Positions 21,480 to 33,900 of a stretch of DNA of 64,000 nt are shown one piece after another. The translations under genes were made by a program, and so were the position numbers. Location: contig JAECYW010000016.1 of the NCBI GenBank assembly GCA_023014335.1, positions 806,001-870,000 on the forward strand. The letters are read 5' to 3'. The first letter of the stretch is position 1; every line of letters starts with the position of its first letter. A model generated the notes under the pieces. That model did no database searches and had not been told where the DNA came from. It was given only the letters and a program-made list of their open reading frames with translations. The stretch is from Galerina marginata (Eukaryota > Basidiomycota > Agaricomycetes > Agaricales > Galerinaceae).

Positions 21480-22200
21480 CAGCCTTGTAAGCTATATTCA
21501 TTAATGAAATCATGGTAGTTACCAGTTGAGCTGAATAAGTCAGGCAGGGTAGGTACCAACTCTGGTAGTTGCCAGTTTCATCTATTTACACTAAATAATG
21601 CTGCTGATGGCGGGTGGCAGCGAGCTCGACGTTGGGGGCGGGGTTTTTGATGCGGAAAAAGCGCCATCCTATGGGGCCCCATGCAAAAAGCCCATCTGGG
21701 ATGTCGGTCACCCCGTAGGGAGGGCGGGATGGGGCGTAAAAAAAATGTAACGGATGCCAGAAGTCCCGCCGAGGTCCTAATTCCATTTTCGGAAGCGTCC
21801 CGCGCTTTTTCGGTTCCTTTTGGTGAGCAATAAAAATAGATTTGGTCAGTTTTCGTCCTATATTCCCTTCATTTTTTCCCTCCCTCCAGTTCTTAGTACA
21901 TATTCGTAATGTCCTTGTAAATACGAACAAAATGGTATAATTTTTATTACCAAATGTGCCCTGGAAGGGGTCAAACAAATGAATGATATTTACGGGCACC
22001 ATAGGATGAGTGTTATAAATAGATTTCTGCAAAATGCCCACCGTTTTTGCCCTACACGGGGCTCAGCTTGGTGCTCCCTTCACTTTTGTAGACACAGCTG
22101 TAATCAAGATGAAAATGCGAACCTATCAGTACCAATTTTGTAGGTAAACACCCAGTGCAAGGCCCAGTTTTCTCCCTCTCATGTATGGTTGCAGCGAAAA
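21480..22200 (+). repeat. Left terminal inverted repeat of element B
   Basis: AT-rich and similar in inverse to 36403-36995 and, as a relative, to the ends of C. It includes the block GTAAAAAAAATGTAACGGAT at about 21740, AAAAATAGATTT at about 21832 and TATAAATAGATTT at about 22014. Both boxes look like promoter TATA elements about 185 bp apart. Confidence 0.75.
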
Positions 22201-22229
22201 TATCAATATATTAGTGGGTTTGCTACGAC

Positions 22230-24509
22230 ATTAAATCTATGTATATTAAAGTAAGGAGAACGGCGGCGGCAGCAACCCACCGTCTGTTCACCTTGTCCAG
22301 CCCGCCCAGCCCTTTGCACCGTCTCCTTGCACCCTCATTCACCCCAGCTCCTGTGCCATCTCTTTGCGCCTTCGCACTCACGCCACGGGTTACGAGCGGT
22401 TCTACTTTGCTTTGGGATTGCGCCGTTGGGTTGACACCCCCCCTCACGTCAGCCTCCAGGGCAAAGGGCGGGGAGTGGGAGTTCAAAGGGGAGCTGGGCT
22501 GTCCAATGAACGCGAATGCGACAGCATTCGCGTCGGCAGCATTGGCGTTCATTTCCTCGGTCCGTGCTTCGGCTCTGCCTTTGCCTTTGCAACCTGGACG
22601 AATCGCGAGTGCGGTGCAGTGAGGAAGTGCAGGTCGGAGTCGAGCGATTCCTGCGACTGCGATGCGAAGACGGCAGAGGGGGGTATGGGTAGCAAAGGGG
22701 CGAGCGGCGACTGGAAGGCAGCAAGAGGGTCAAACAATGCCATGGTTGCCCCTCCATGGCTACCCAGTCATTGTCGTTGTATCCCAGCACACTGTGGTGC
22801 TGCTGCTGCTTCCCCTAACCGCCCCCCGCCGTTCCTATCACCAACATCCACTCCTTCACCCACCACGCCCTCGTTGTCGCCGCCCTCTTTTTGACCTCGA
22901 ACCATTCGTCGCCCACGCCGTCGCCCGCGTCCTGATGGCATTCGTTTTCGCCTCCGTTTCGGCGATCGTCGAGGTACACATACGAAGATCGAGGGTGGCA
23001 GCCAGTGCCTGCACGAGGGGGTTGGTATTGGAAGTGGGAGTGGGTTGGTGCAGGCGTCTGGCGGAATTCCCGGGCTCGAGTATTCAACGCCGGTCGCTAT
23101 GCACTTGGACAGTGGAGGGGGTGTCGTGAGAGCGGGATCGCGTGTTCGACGTGGCTGGGTGGCGGCCACGAAAGCGGTAGGGTTCATGATGGGCGTCGGT
23201 AGAAGAGCTGAGACCCCGGCGTGCATTGCTTCGATGGCGCCCGTACCCTGCACATTGGAGAGGGAAGAGGGGTGGGTAAACGACGGATGTGGAGGCGCTT
23301 GGACCTGCAAGGCGTTTGCGGCGTTCGAGTCCGCCGGTGGTGGAGGGCGACTGGCTCTTCTCAAGGCTCCACCGTGCTTCCTACGCCCACCGCCTCTACC
23401 CAGCCTACAGCTCGAGGTCCAGAACGCCGGCCCACATGCTCGGTGCGAGGGGCACGCGACGCGGTTACGCGGTTGGACACCTATAGGTCGAAATCAAGGT
23501 TAGAAACGAAACACGATAAGAATTGAAGCACTTACAAAAGAGTTTTTGAGTTCTTGAAAGGCGGGACAAGGCGTTGAGCGAGAGTGGGCAGAGAGGTGTT
23601 GGCGGTTGGAAGCAAGATCAACGTTGTTGATCGGTTGTTGATCAAGCTTGATCAGGTCGGGCCGGGCGAACGCCGATTGCTCGTCGACATTTCGAACATC
23701 TTTGGGGACTCTGAAGTACATCCGAGAGGCAGAGTTGGGTAGGATAGACTTACATATGTAGCATAGAACCCATTTATACCCCTGAAAGAAAGAAGAACTT
23801 TGAAAATACTTTGTAAATACGGAGTGTATGTAGAACTACAAAAAGTGAGAAGAAGTCTTCGAGATTTCATGCCTTGGAGCTATCAGTTAAAAGTTTAGGA
23901 TGTTCTTAGTGATTATACCCCTTGTAAACTATCTAAGGTCTATTAAGATAATGTATATAACCCTTTCAATGCACTATCTGCATCTCATGAAAGCCCGAAC
24001 CTGGTGAATGGTCTACCTCGAACCTCCTCGAAGTCGTAAATCACCACGCAGAGTGGTAAATAGCCGTGTCAAAGCAATAAGGAGTCAATTTTACTCTCGG
24101 ACATAGTCAGAAAGGTAGGTATATTCATTAAAGTACACTATAACACTAGTTCTTACCTCTAGGGCTCGTGTCTACGTCGTCCGAGACGTCGACGAAGGGG
24201 AGCAGTATCGACGGATTGGGCGGCCCGCTTGAGCCAGCCAATCACGTCGTTCTCCGAACACGCCGAGCCTCAGATCAACAGCCATCAAAGCTCGTTGATC
24301 TTGCTCCTCACCACCACCACGGACCTCTTCTCCCTCCCCTCTTTCTCGTCCCGCTGTTAAAAGCCTCAAGGATGTATTTGGTACGTGTTTATTAGTACAT
24401 ACATATGTTTTATTACTGATATTTTGTAATAGTAGGTACTATTTTCGAGTGCTACGAATTCGTGCGACGTCACGAGCCCCCCTTTTTCGAGGGTCGTGGG
24501 CCGGCGTCC
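22230..24509. other. Left arm of element B: hairpins, CAG cluster, spliced ORFs
   Basis: The GC-rich part (22230-23500) contains a 10-bp-stem hairpin at 22510-22533 and short ORFs without motifs. A minus-strand exon at 23721-23533 (MYFRVPKDVRNVDEQSAFAR...) ends in a GTAAGT-type donor and has a close counterpart in C (34239-34420, +). A plus-strand exon from about 24171 to 24381 (beginning STSSETSTKGSSIDGLGGPL) is followed by an intron and an exon ending in HEPPFFEGRGP before the A1 insertion at 24510. The centre holds the motif AATCACCACGCAGAGTGG near 24040. Confidence 0.55.
24503..24509. repeat. Target-site duplication GGCGTCC, left copy, of element A1
   Basis: GGCGTCC precedes the CAGCC end of A1 and recurs at 30169-30175 after its CACCT end. 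Confidence 0.88.
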
Positions 24510-25600
24510 CAGCCATGGTAGCTATATTTCTATATCAGCCTGGGCAAATTGCCCAACTGTCTGATACAGATTTAACGGCAGATTGCCCAAGGCCTTTTGG
24601 CCTACATATGCCCTATAAGAACTATAAGAGCTCGGGGAGCCTGGGCATAGGTAAAAAAATGTTTTGGGTGCTGCTCGTCGTAAAACACGCTTCTCAGGGT
24701 TGGGAAAGCGCCCATAGGCTTATATTTAGGTGTAGATGCCATCTGGGATGTTTTTACGCGTCTAGGTGCAGCACGTCGCGTCAAAATGAATCCGACAACG
24801 GGTCCCATGAGTCCCGCCACGCCAAATCCGGATATTGCGCTATTTCGGGACGACGCGTCAAATCCATCAAAACCGGATAAATTTAGAAACATGGAACACA
24901 CGCGTCATTTCGGTTCCTGGCTCCCTCGGAACAGGTGGATATATTAATAGCGCAATTGATGCGATCATTTGGGCCCCCCGAATTGGCTGCTGGGGCTCAT
25001 TTGGCGCTTTGCATGCCGCTCCCGCTGGAATTTCGCAATAATAAATACATATATGTAGTCTAAAGATATGTACGAGTCTAACTATGTAGTTATTATTCCG
25101 AAATTCGGACGGGAAGGGATGGATGCGCATTCATCCATTTGGATGACGCTTGGCGTCATTTGGCGGTCAGGATAAAAATAGATTGCATTTGTTCGCAAAT
25201 TCTTCTTCGGTTTTCGGGGGTATATTACCTTCAGATTTTGCGTCCCCTCCAATTTTACAACGCAATCGTAATCTCCTTGCGAATACAAACACAGTGATAT
25301 AATTTTTATTGCCAAAAGTGAGCGGGAAGACATAGAAATCCCTTCGGGAGTGGATACTGCTCCGAAATTTCGCTATAAATAGATTTCCTCCAATTCCCTC
25401 TCGTTTTCGCTCTCCATTGCCCTCAATTTTGCCTGACCCCCACATTATTAGGTATATCTGTAACCTACAGTGAATTCTGAATCTATGAGTACCAATATTA
25501 TTCAAGAATTACCTCAGGAAACCTACTAATTTCCCAACCTCACAAATTCACTCATTCATGTAATAAACATATATATATATTATATTTACGTTCTACAATA
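24510..25600 (+). repeat. Left terminal inverted repeat of element A1
   Basis: Matches 30168-29100 in inverse and the ends of A2 (39116-41900 minus its insert; 47399-46310). It contains TGGGTGCTGCTCGTCGT, CATCTGGGATGTTTTTACGC and two TATA-like boxes, TAAAAATAGATT at about 25173 and TATAAATAGATT at about 25374, about 200 bp apart. The many short ORFs it gives in A1 and A2 are repeat shadows. Confidence 0.8.
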
Positions 25601-27300
25601 CCTACTTAGTCCTTGATAGTAGCTAAATACAAACCTGCGAAGTCCAAGGGAGCAGCGGTGGGGAGGTGGCAAGTGGTAAAGAGTGGGGGCACGGGCATGC
25701 TCATTCGACAGCGGACCCGACTACAGCAGCCAGCCGCCGCCACCTTCGCGATCACCTCAGTACCCCCCATTCTCGCAGCGTCTACGTTCGTGGCGGAAAT
25801 GACTCTAGCGCCACGGAGTCTGCGAGGCGGAGGTGTGGGGAAATGGACAGCGGTGTATGGATGGGCGGCGGCTGAGACACAGGTAACGAGGCTTGGCTGG
25901 CGGCGTCGTGATGGCCTCGTCGAACTGAGGTTAGAGCAACGAAACGAACAGTGCGGTTCGTCCCGTGCTCTCCTTTCGTCGTGTGCAGCTACAGCGCGAG
26001 CGCGAGGACCAGCACGACCGGGGGGTAGTCCCTGTGGCTGGTGCTTGCTCGCCATCCGTGCACCACACGCTCAGCCAACGAGCAGCAGCATGTGGCTGCT
26101 GCTGCTCTACTCCCCCCCCACACGGCTCTCTCTCGCCATATCCGATCGTCGTCGTCTTAAACGGCGACGGCTGGGCAGTGAGGTGGTGTGTGTGTTGGTC
26201 GCGGCCGACCAGCCCCCGACACGGCGTTCGCGTAGAAGGGTGGCGTTGGGTTGAAGGACGAGCGCGAGCGCGCTCCACCTTCGCACCTTCACATCTCAGC
26301 AGCACAGCAGCATTGCTGCTGGTGTTCTGCTCGCTGTTGTCGGGCGGGCGAGCAGCATTGCTACTGCTCGTTTTGATTCGGGGCGGGTATCGGTGGCGAG
26401 GTCGGGGGCCGCCGGTTAGCAGCGGGGTAGCGAGGGAAGAAGGGGTGGGCGGGAGGGACGTGGCTGTGGGGTCGATGGATGAGCAGGGGCAGTGGGGAGG
26501 AGGTGAGGTGAAACGAGTCTATGCGACTCGTTTCACGGCGCACCTGCCGGGTCTCCCACATCCTGGGTCTCCCCTTGTGTTCCATTTCCCCGCTGACCCA
26601 CTGCCATCCGTCCGAACGTCGGCCCACAGCCCTCAGATTGGAGGGGGGGCACGCGACGTGGCGACGCGCGTCGTGTTCGTTCGCGTCGTGGAGCCCTGTT
26701 AAAGAGAGATAAAGTTAGTAAAAACATAAGTAAAACCAATAGAAATAACTTACTTACATTTCTTGAGGTGTTGAGGGGACGGGCAGGCGAGAGAAGGAAG
26801 GTTGGTGGTGGTTGCAGGTCGAGATCAACAGCGTTGATGGCTGTTGATGTGACTGATGCCGCTTTCGGAACGCAATGTGATTGGTGAGATCATCCGGCCC
26901 GAACGGGTTCGGGATCCTTGTCGTCGAGGAGAACGCGTCGGAAGGCGTTACAATGAACACCTAAAATGTATTTAAGGCTCGGAATATTATATGCTACTAA
27001 CATCTCGGCTTAAAACGTACCTCCGAGGCAGAAATTTTAAGTAAAACGTATATGTATTGAAGTCTACCCAACCTGCGTGGTGAGTCACGGATGCTCGGGC
27101 TCGACTTCTTGTGTTTTTAAGGCTTGAATAAATATATTTCAGGTAGATAAAAGTACCAGGTTACAATAAATAGTCATTAGAACTTATTCCAGCTATCTAA
27201 TAACCACTTACCATGGTTCTGTGACTACTTAAAAACATGTCCTCCTGATTTGACACCTGAGTGAAAGATTGATTGAAATATCTGGCATCAGTCGAAACCT
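25601..27300. other. Left arm of A1: GC-rich hairpin-bearing interior
   Basis: It contains CAGCAGCATG clusters (about 26080-26360), a 12-bp-stem hairpin at 26508-26536 conserved in A2 (45363-45391), the motif GGGTCTCCCACATCCTGGG after it, CGTCGGCCCACAGCCCTC, and an inverted repeat ATCAACAGC...GCTGTTGAT at about 26825-26849. A minus-strand exon from 26960 (MFIVTPSDAFSSTTRIPNPF) ends near a GTAAGT donor at about 26754 and is conserved in A2. No known protein domain. Confidence 0.5.
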
Positions 27301-29100
27301 ACAACCTCCGTTACCATCCGTCTACGTTACCTCTCTCGAAGTATCTAGAATTTATTAAATTATCTTCTATTGTGTCTACGCGTTTATTTCGTGCTTAAAT
27401 CTTTCATAACTAATCCAATAGAGCTTTTGACCTATAGATCATGACCCGAAATCACCACGAACCCAGATCCAGGCGTTATGCCTTGACATCGTGGGGTTCA
27501 GGTGAGAATTTATTTACCCAACTTTAAATTTAAGCTAACGAGAGTAGTTACAACGGATTCTACTGCTAAGTATATCTTTTTACCAATTTTTACACCCCCA
27601 CCGACGTTCTCGACGATGAGGAATAGGCGTGAAGTTGCCGGTCCGCAGGTTTAAACTCCGACTTGGGTGTTGATCAACCGTTCAACGAAGTTCAACTTCG
27701 TTGATCTCATCTCCTCCTCACACCGCCTCCATCACCTCTCCGCCTCCTTCCCCAGCTGTGGCCAGCAGCGAATTCTCGAGCCCGGGAATACCACTGGCCC
27801 AACTGGAGGGTTCGTCATCCCACCGACCGTCACGCAACACCACGCGCCGTGTGCCTCTCCCCTGCGAAGGGATGTAGGCCGGTATTGGACGCAACATCGA
27901 GTTCGAACGACAACGATCGGCGCCAACGACGTCCGAAGGCTAAAGCCTGAAGGGTGGGTGGGTCAGGAAGTCAGGGAGGGGTTGGAAACACGAGGGGAGG
28001 CCCTAGAAATGGGAGACCCGGACGGTACGCAGCAGTTCGAGTCGCAAGATTCGAACTGGTTTGTTTTCCTCTCCGTACCCCCACCTCCACCCTTCTTCCA
28101 CAGGTATGACGACGATATCGTCGTCACCTCTTGCGAGGATCCGCGACCGCCCATCCGTTGCAGCCGCCACCCCGTCGCTTCGTCTATCGCCACCGCCGTC
28201 CGTCCCCTGCACCGTACTCCCTCCTCCAACGACCGCCACGACGGCTAACAGCATCACCAGACAGCCGCGCCGCCAGCTTTTCCCAATCGCCGACACCACA
28301 CTTTGGATTGGGGCCGGCACAAGCACTGGCCCATCCCAATCCCCCGCTCACTTTCCCTGACTCTAGGAACGACCTCTCCCAGCTCGTAGCCCATGTCACC
28401 TGTGGGCTATAACACGGGAGATGGCCCTGCCCCGAGGACGAGAGAGGTGGCAGCGGCAGCAGCAGCACCATCACCTGCGGCGCCGCTGCTCCTGGGTTAC
28501 GACCTCTTGGGCTGCCCACCACCGACAGCGCGACCTGGACGATGAGCGAGCGTTGGCGACCCACAGCTGGCGGCGACAGCACGAACAGCGGCAGCGCTGT
28601 CGCCGTCGTCGTTTGCTGGGTTACAGTGGTACCGACGCACTGGCAGCATCTGGCTGCTGGCGCTGGTGTTTGCTACTGATGCCGCAGCTGCTGCTGTCCT
28701 GCAACCCGCGACGACACCCGCTCCGTCACCAAGGTGCCGGAAGACGACGACGACGAGCTGGAAAGCTTGAATCGAACGCCAGGGCGAAGCCATAGCCACG
28801 TCCGCTGCCGCCGCTCGCTCGGTATCCAGCACATTCACCGTGCTCACCCACTCCATCATCATCCAAGGGCCACGATGACGACGACGAAGGGAATGGGCGG
28901 CTCGAGTGGAAGGCACGGGCGGGGGACGGGGGATATCCACCAGCCCACGGTTGCTGCCCGCCCGCTAACCTACCACCGGCCCTCCTCCATCCCACTTACC
29001 ACTTCTCCCGCCTCTGCCTGCTTCCACCTCTGCGTCACTTTTCTTCGCCCCCTTGTACCTACATAGATCTTTATAGAGCATTGTATTTCGTAGTACAAAA
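27301..29100. other. Right arm of A1: inverted counterpart of the left arm
   Basis: The same motif order as the left arm is read from the other side: AATCACCACG near 27450, a palindromic ACGAAGTTCAACTTCGT near 27688, GGCCGG with GTGTGCCTCTCCC near 27860, GGGAGACCCGGACGGTACG at about 28011, a hairpin at about 28033-28058 and a GACGACGATATCGTCGTC palindrome at about 28107. CAGCAG and CTGCTG clusters follow at 28450-28700. The matching segments of A2 lie between 41900 and 43222. ORFs here have no recognisable domain. Confidence 0.5.
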
Positions 29101-30168
29101 TAAAATTTAATATATATACAGCATATTTTATGAGGCAAAAACATCCAATGAGAAGATGCACGAAAGTGGTAAGCTTGCACGAATGATTTCTGGATAAAAG
29201 TGGTACTGTTAGGTTCGCATTTACTAGTAGATTACATATACGCCCATAAAGATGGAGGGACGGGCATATTGAGCCCAAGGGAGGGCAAAAACGTTAAGCA
29301 TTCTATTTATAGCTACATTTCGGAGGAGGGTCTCTCACCGAGGGCAGTTCCTATGTCTTCCAGCTCACTTTTGGAGGTAAAAATTATAGTATTATGTTCG
29401 TATCAATGAGGAGATCAGAGATACGCATTTAAATCAGAGGGGACAAAAGAAATAAAGGTAATATAGCCCCCCAAACGAACGGAGAATTTAAGAACAAGTG
29501 AAATCTATTTTTATCACAACCGCATATTGACCCCGAGTGTCATCCGAAAGGATGAACGCGCATCCATCGTTTCCCATCCGAATTTCGTCGTAAAAACTGT
29601 ACTGTTAGACTCGCACAGGTCACTAGATTACATATATGTACTTAATATTACGAAAATGTATCGGGAGCAGCACGAAAAGCGCCAAATGATCCCCAGAAGC
29701 AAATTCCGAGGTACCGAGTGATCGCATCAATTGCGCTATAAATATATCTTGCCGTTCCGAGGGTAGCCAGGAACCGAAATGACGCGTGTGTTGCGTGTTT
29801 CTAAATTTATCCGGTTTTGATGGATTTGACGCGTCGTCCCGAAATAGCGCAATATCCGGATTTGGCGTGGCGGGACTCATGGGACCCGTTGTCGGATTCA
29901 TTTTGACGCGACGGGCGGCACCTGGACGCGTAAAAACATCCCAGATGGCATCTACACCTAAATATAAGCCTATGGGCGCTTTCCCGACCCTGAGAAGCGT
30001 GTTTTACGACGAGCAGCACCCAAAACATTTTTTTACCTATGCCCGGGCTCCCCGGGCTCTTATAGGGCATTTGTAGGCCAAAAGGCCTTGGGCAATCTGC
30101 CGTTAAATCTGTATCAGACAGTTGGGCAGTTTTCCTAAGTTGATATATGTTACCAGCTTATACAGGTG
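29101..30168 (-). repeat. Right terminal inverted repeat of element A1
   Basis: Inverse of 24510-25600. It ends ...ACAGGTG at 30168, directly before the right GGCGTCC. Confidence 0.8.
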
Positions 30169-30175
30169 GGCGTCC

Positions 30176-31470
30176 TGAGGGTTTTAAATGGGAACTGGAG
30201 GCGAGGGGCGACAAGGGGAGACGACCTCCCGTCTCTCTCTCTTTGCCAGTTTCGCCCCTCAAGACGTCAAAGAAATTTTTGGTAGGTGTTTCATTACGAA
30301 GTTGATATCTTCCTGATGGTATTATCTACAGCAGAACGAACTTCGTACGACTTCGCGAGCCACCTTTCCTTCGAGGCTCGTGGTCCGATGTTCCGAGGGT
30401 TTGGGGCTGGGAATGGACGCAAGGGATGACAAGGGGAGACCCTGGAGAGGGAGACCCGTCCGGTGCGTCGCGAGCGAGTTGAAATACGACTCGTCTCGCT
30501 GTTTTCCTCGTCCACCTTCGTTGTAAGCACTGCCCCACCCCCCTTCGTAGTCTACGCCGACGCCTACCTGCCTAGGCCACCACCTCCCGACGCCTTGTCT
30601 GTCTTTCTCCCCATGCGAGGAAACTGCGATCGGCAGGAAGAGCAGTAGCAGTTGTACTGCTGCTGCACCGATACCGATGGCGGCATTTTTTGGCCCTCCG
30701 CGCCTTCGTGCTTTCCCGTCTCGCAGTTGACCAAATGCGACTGCTTTCGCCGCCACCGCCCTCGTTGCCTAGGTCGTCACCTACCTGCCTGGTCTTCCCG
30801 GCCTGGTCAACCACCTCCCGACAGTCCACCACTATACGACGCATTGCTAGCCCGAACGGCGGTTACGTGTATGCAGCAGCACGCACAGGTGCTGCTGCTG
30901 GGCTATGTCAATGGTGGCGGGGTCGCATGGAGGAGCCGACGATGTCGTCGGCTCGTCGTCTCTGAACCCCGTTGGACACCGGGCTCCACCCTACCCGTAC
31001 CATCCACTTGTACCGGCTACCCTCCGACGCCCTCCTGCTTGTACCCTGCGCTGTCGCCCATCGAAACGGAAACAGAAACCAACGACGAGGAGGGGATGGT
31101 ATGGAGCGACGGCGGAGGAGGCTGGGGAAGCGGGCAGCAACCGCCCTGCCCCAAGCGTCGACGAGCGTGAACTGCATCCTCACAGTTCACGCTCGTTGAC
31201 CCTTCTTATATACATAGTTTCAATGTTGTGTTATACGTACTAATATAATTTCACATTTGCCATATATCTACAATGAAAGTATCAAGGGGATAACCAGGTC
31301 TTATGAAGCCTGTTTACCCACAAAATTGGTACTCCCAGGTGGAGATTTTCACGCTGATTGCAGCTAGGTACATAAAACGAGAGGGAGCCGTCATTTGAGC
31401 CCAAGATATAGGTAAGGACGGTAAGCTTTCGATGAATTCTAAATTTAGAATTCATCCAGCAGGAGCTGCA
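30176..31470. other. Inner part of the right arm of element B, between A1 and C
   Basis: This resumes element B after A1. The exon broken by A1 continues in frame here (ASLRVLNGNWRRGATRGD). Further on are GGGAGACCCGTCCGGTGCG (about 30449), a hairpin near 30478-30503, a reading frame STAPPPFVVYADAYLP whose pattern recurs in C (TPATPFVLYADANLP, about 33290), CAG/CTG clusters, a GAGCCGACGATGTCGTCGGC palindrome near 30932 and a 14-bp-stem hairpin at 31161-31196. From 31200 the terminal repeat of B begins. Confidence 0.5.
31464..31470. repeat. Target-site duplication AGCTGCA, left copy, of element C
   Basis: AGCTGCA precedes the CACCT end of C and recurs at 36396-36402 after its CAGCC end. Confidence 0.85.
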
Positions 31471-32380
31471 CACCTTATGCAGGCAGTATTATATATGAAA
31501 GACAGTCCCTTGCCTAACCTATGTTATACGTCCACAGTGGGTTTATCCAGTGGCTGCCAAAAGACAGTCCCTATGCATTTTGCATGTACTAGGCCTGGGG
31601 ATCCTGGGGATGCGTATTTTTGTACCCTAGGGGGGCGGGCATACTGTCCAGTGCTCCCCATGATGTCGGGCACTGTCTGTAGGGTGCTGCTCATCATTTG
31701 GGCGCTTTTGGGCGCGCTTAGGCGCGGGAATAAATCATGCAGGGTCTGCAAATATTGATGGGCAGTAATTTTGGCTGCTGCTCGTCATCGGGGGCGCTTT
31801 TTGGCGCGGAAAAAGCGCCTAGGGGTCGGCATTGGTACCTACATTCCATCTGGGATGTTGGTCACCCCGTCCGGGGGGCGGGATGGGGCGTAAAAAAAAT
31901 GTAACGGATGCCAGAAGTCCCGCCGGGGTCCTCGTGCCATTTTCGGACGTGTAGCGCGCCTTTTCGGTACCTGTAGCTAGCGTGGTAAAAATAGATTCTT
32001 TCAGTTTTCGTGGCATTTTGCCTTTAATTTTTGTTTCCCCTCCCTTATTAATACATAGGTGTAATGTACTCTAAAATACGAATCTAACGATATAAAATTT
32101 ATTGCAAAAAGCCCACGGAAAGGGATAGAATGATGGGCGTTCATATGCTGCCCCGACGGATGATTTCTAAAAATAGAATACCTCGCAAGCCTACCGTTTT
32201 GCCCTATATTTTGGGCACTAATGACCCCTCCCTCCCAGTTAATATACCTGGCTGTAATCGGTATAAAAATCCAAATCTGTGAGTACCAATTTTACATGTA
32301 AAAAGGGTCCTGAAGGCCAGGACATCCCCTCGAGACTCTTTTTCTGAATATATGGTAAAGGTAAAATTATATTAACGAGT
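31471..32380 (+). repeat. Left terminal inverted repeat of element C
   Basis: It pairs with 36395-35430. It includes GTCCACAGTGGGTTTATCC, CTGCTGCTCGTCATCGG, GTAAAAAAAATGTAACGGAT at about 31890 and two AAAAATAGA(T/A)T boxes (about 31986 and 32168, 182 bp apart). Confidence 0.75.
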
Positions 32381-33900
32381 GGGCTATCGACATTGCAGCT
32401 ACTGTGGTAACGAGTGGAATGGCGAGGGCTGCTGTTCACGCTGGTTAACGCCCTCTTCCCCACCCCGTCGTCTGTTACCACGTAGGGCTCTCGCCTCCCA
32501 CCCAGCCTTTGCCATCTCCCCGTACCATCCTATCCCCGTCGTTGGCTTTCAGGTGCTCAGTTTGAGGCTCTCGACGTGCGGCAGTGTGGTGTGTAAGCAG
32601 GCGAGCGTCGGAGTGCGACTGGTACGTGTGGTCGGGCAGTGGCGGGGTGAGGCGTAGTCTGCAACGGAATCGCGTGTTCGTGTCCTCGACGGGGGCTGTC
32701 CTCCATTCGCCGCGGTCTATCCCTGGCCTTCGCAGGTAGAAGGTGGCGTCGAGTGATGACGCCGCCTGCGGTACGGACGGGCAAGGGCAACGATGCAACA
32801 ACATCGTTGCCTCCATGCCACCGCGTCATTGCCAACACAGAGCAAGAGGGGTCCTGCTCCCGTCTGCCCTGGAAGCTTCACATCAGAGAGCAGTCCTTCC
32901 CCGGTGCCTCGTACGGTGGCGAGATGAGCAGGCGGCGTCGGGAGATGGAAGCACGGAAGTGGCGGTTTCTCCGTCGATAACCAAGGCGGTGACGGCGACG
33001 GTGATGGCATTGGCCACCAATAAGCGGAGGCGCAGTGGGAAGGCTTGAGGTACGGAGACGACGACGTTGCCTCCTCCGTCACCCTCGGTATAGCCAACCA
33101 GCAGCAGCGGCAGCGGCAGAGGTGCTGCTGCTGCTGTATGCCGATGGGCACTCGTAAGGAGCACCAGCACGAGTACACCTTCTGCCAGTTGCCAGTCGCG
33201 ATCGCTTCGTATGGGGAGATAGGCGGACGCGGGGTTTGGAGGTGGTAATGCAGGCAGGTTGGCGTCGGCGTAGAGCACGAAGGGGGTGGCGGGGGTGCTG
33301 GAAGCGCGACGTTCCGTGAGCGGAGAGGCTATGAAAGAGGAAACAATGAGATGAGTCGTATCGATTCGTCTCGCGACGCACCAGGCGGGTCTCCCTCTCC
33401 AGGGTCTCCCCTTCTCGTTCCTCGCCTCAATTTCCCATCCAAAACACTGAGGACGTCGGCCCACGACCCTCGAAAAAGGCGGGCTCGTGACGTCGCACGA
33501 ATTCGTAGCACTCTAAAATAGTACCTAGTATTACAAAAAGTCAGTAATAAAACATATGTATTTACTAATAAACACGTACTAAACATATCCTTGAGGCCTT
33601 GAACGGCGGGACGAGAAAGAGGGGAGGGAGAAGAGGTCCGTGGTGGTGGAGGAGTAAGATCAAACCGCTTTGATGGCGGTTGATCTGACGTTCGGCGAGT
33701 TCGGACAACGATGTGATTGGCTGGCTCAATCGGGCCGACCAATCCGTCGATCCTAGATTCCTTCGAAGACGTCTCGGACGACGTCGACACGAGCTCTAGA
33801 GGTAGGAGAACTAGTGTAAGAGTGTATTGAATATATATACCTACCTTTCTGACCATGTCCGAGGGTAAACTTGACTCCTTATTGCTATGACATGGCTATT
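32381..33900. other. Left arm of element C with spliced minus-strand ORF
   Basis: Hairpins lie at 32786-32811 and 33340-33375, a GATCAA...TTGATC inverted repeat at about 33657-33686, and CAGCAGCGG clusters at about 33100. On the minus strand, an exon from about 33856 (beginning STSSETSSKESRIDGLVGPI), an intron (donor GTACGT near 33586, acceptor TAATACTAG) and an exon ending FVRRHEPAFFEGRGPTSSVF give a coherent reading frame of about 100 aa or more that is also present in B. No known domain; coding status is uncertain. Confidence 0.5.

Larger units (their letters stand above)
24510..30168. mobile_element. Element A1: 5,659-bp KDZ-ended fold-back DNA element inside B
   Basis: The left end reads inward CAGCCATGGTAGCTATATTT, very like the right end of the KDZ element. 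The right end reads inward CACCTGTATAAGCTGG, very like its left end. It is flanked by GGCGTCC. The outer about 1.1 kb on each side are inverted repeats (24510-25600 and 30168-29100). The interior consists of two diverged inverted arms meeting near 27300. A second copy in opposite orientation, A2, lies at 39116-47399. No transposase motif was seen in six frames. It is probably non-autonomous and mobilised by a KDZ transposase. Confidence 0.85.

Noticed and set aside
22230..29100. Long GC-rich ORFs in arms of A and B as real proteins
   Set aside because: ORFs overlap in several frames on both strands, are low-complexity, and frame is not kept between homologous arms except for the short exons reported.
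29807..30076. Apparently conserved ORFs shared by 24.6-24.9, 29.8-30.1, 41.0-41.2 and 47.0-47.3 kb
   Set aside because: They are shadows of the A-element terminal repeats, occur in both orientations of the same DNA and have no protein signature.
31524..31758. Conserved ORFs shared by 31.5-31.8 and 36.1-36.65 kb
   Set aside because: Same sequence in inverted orientation as the terminal repeats of element C; no independent coding evidence.
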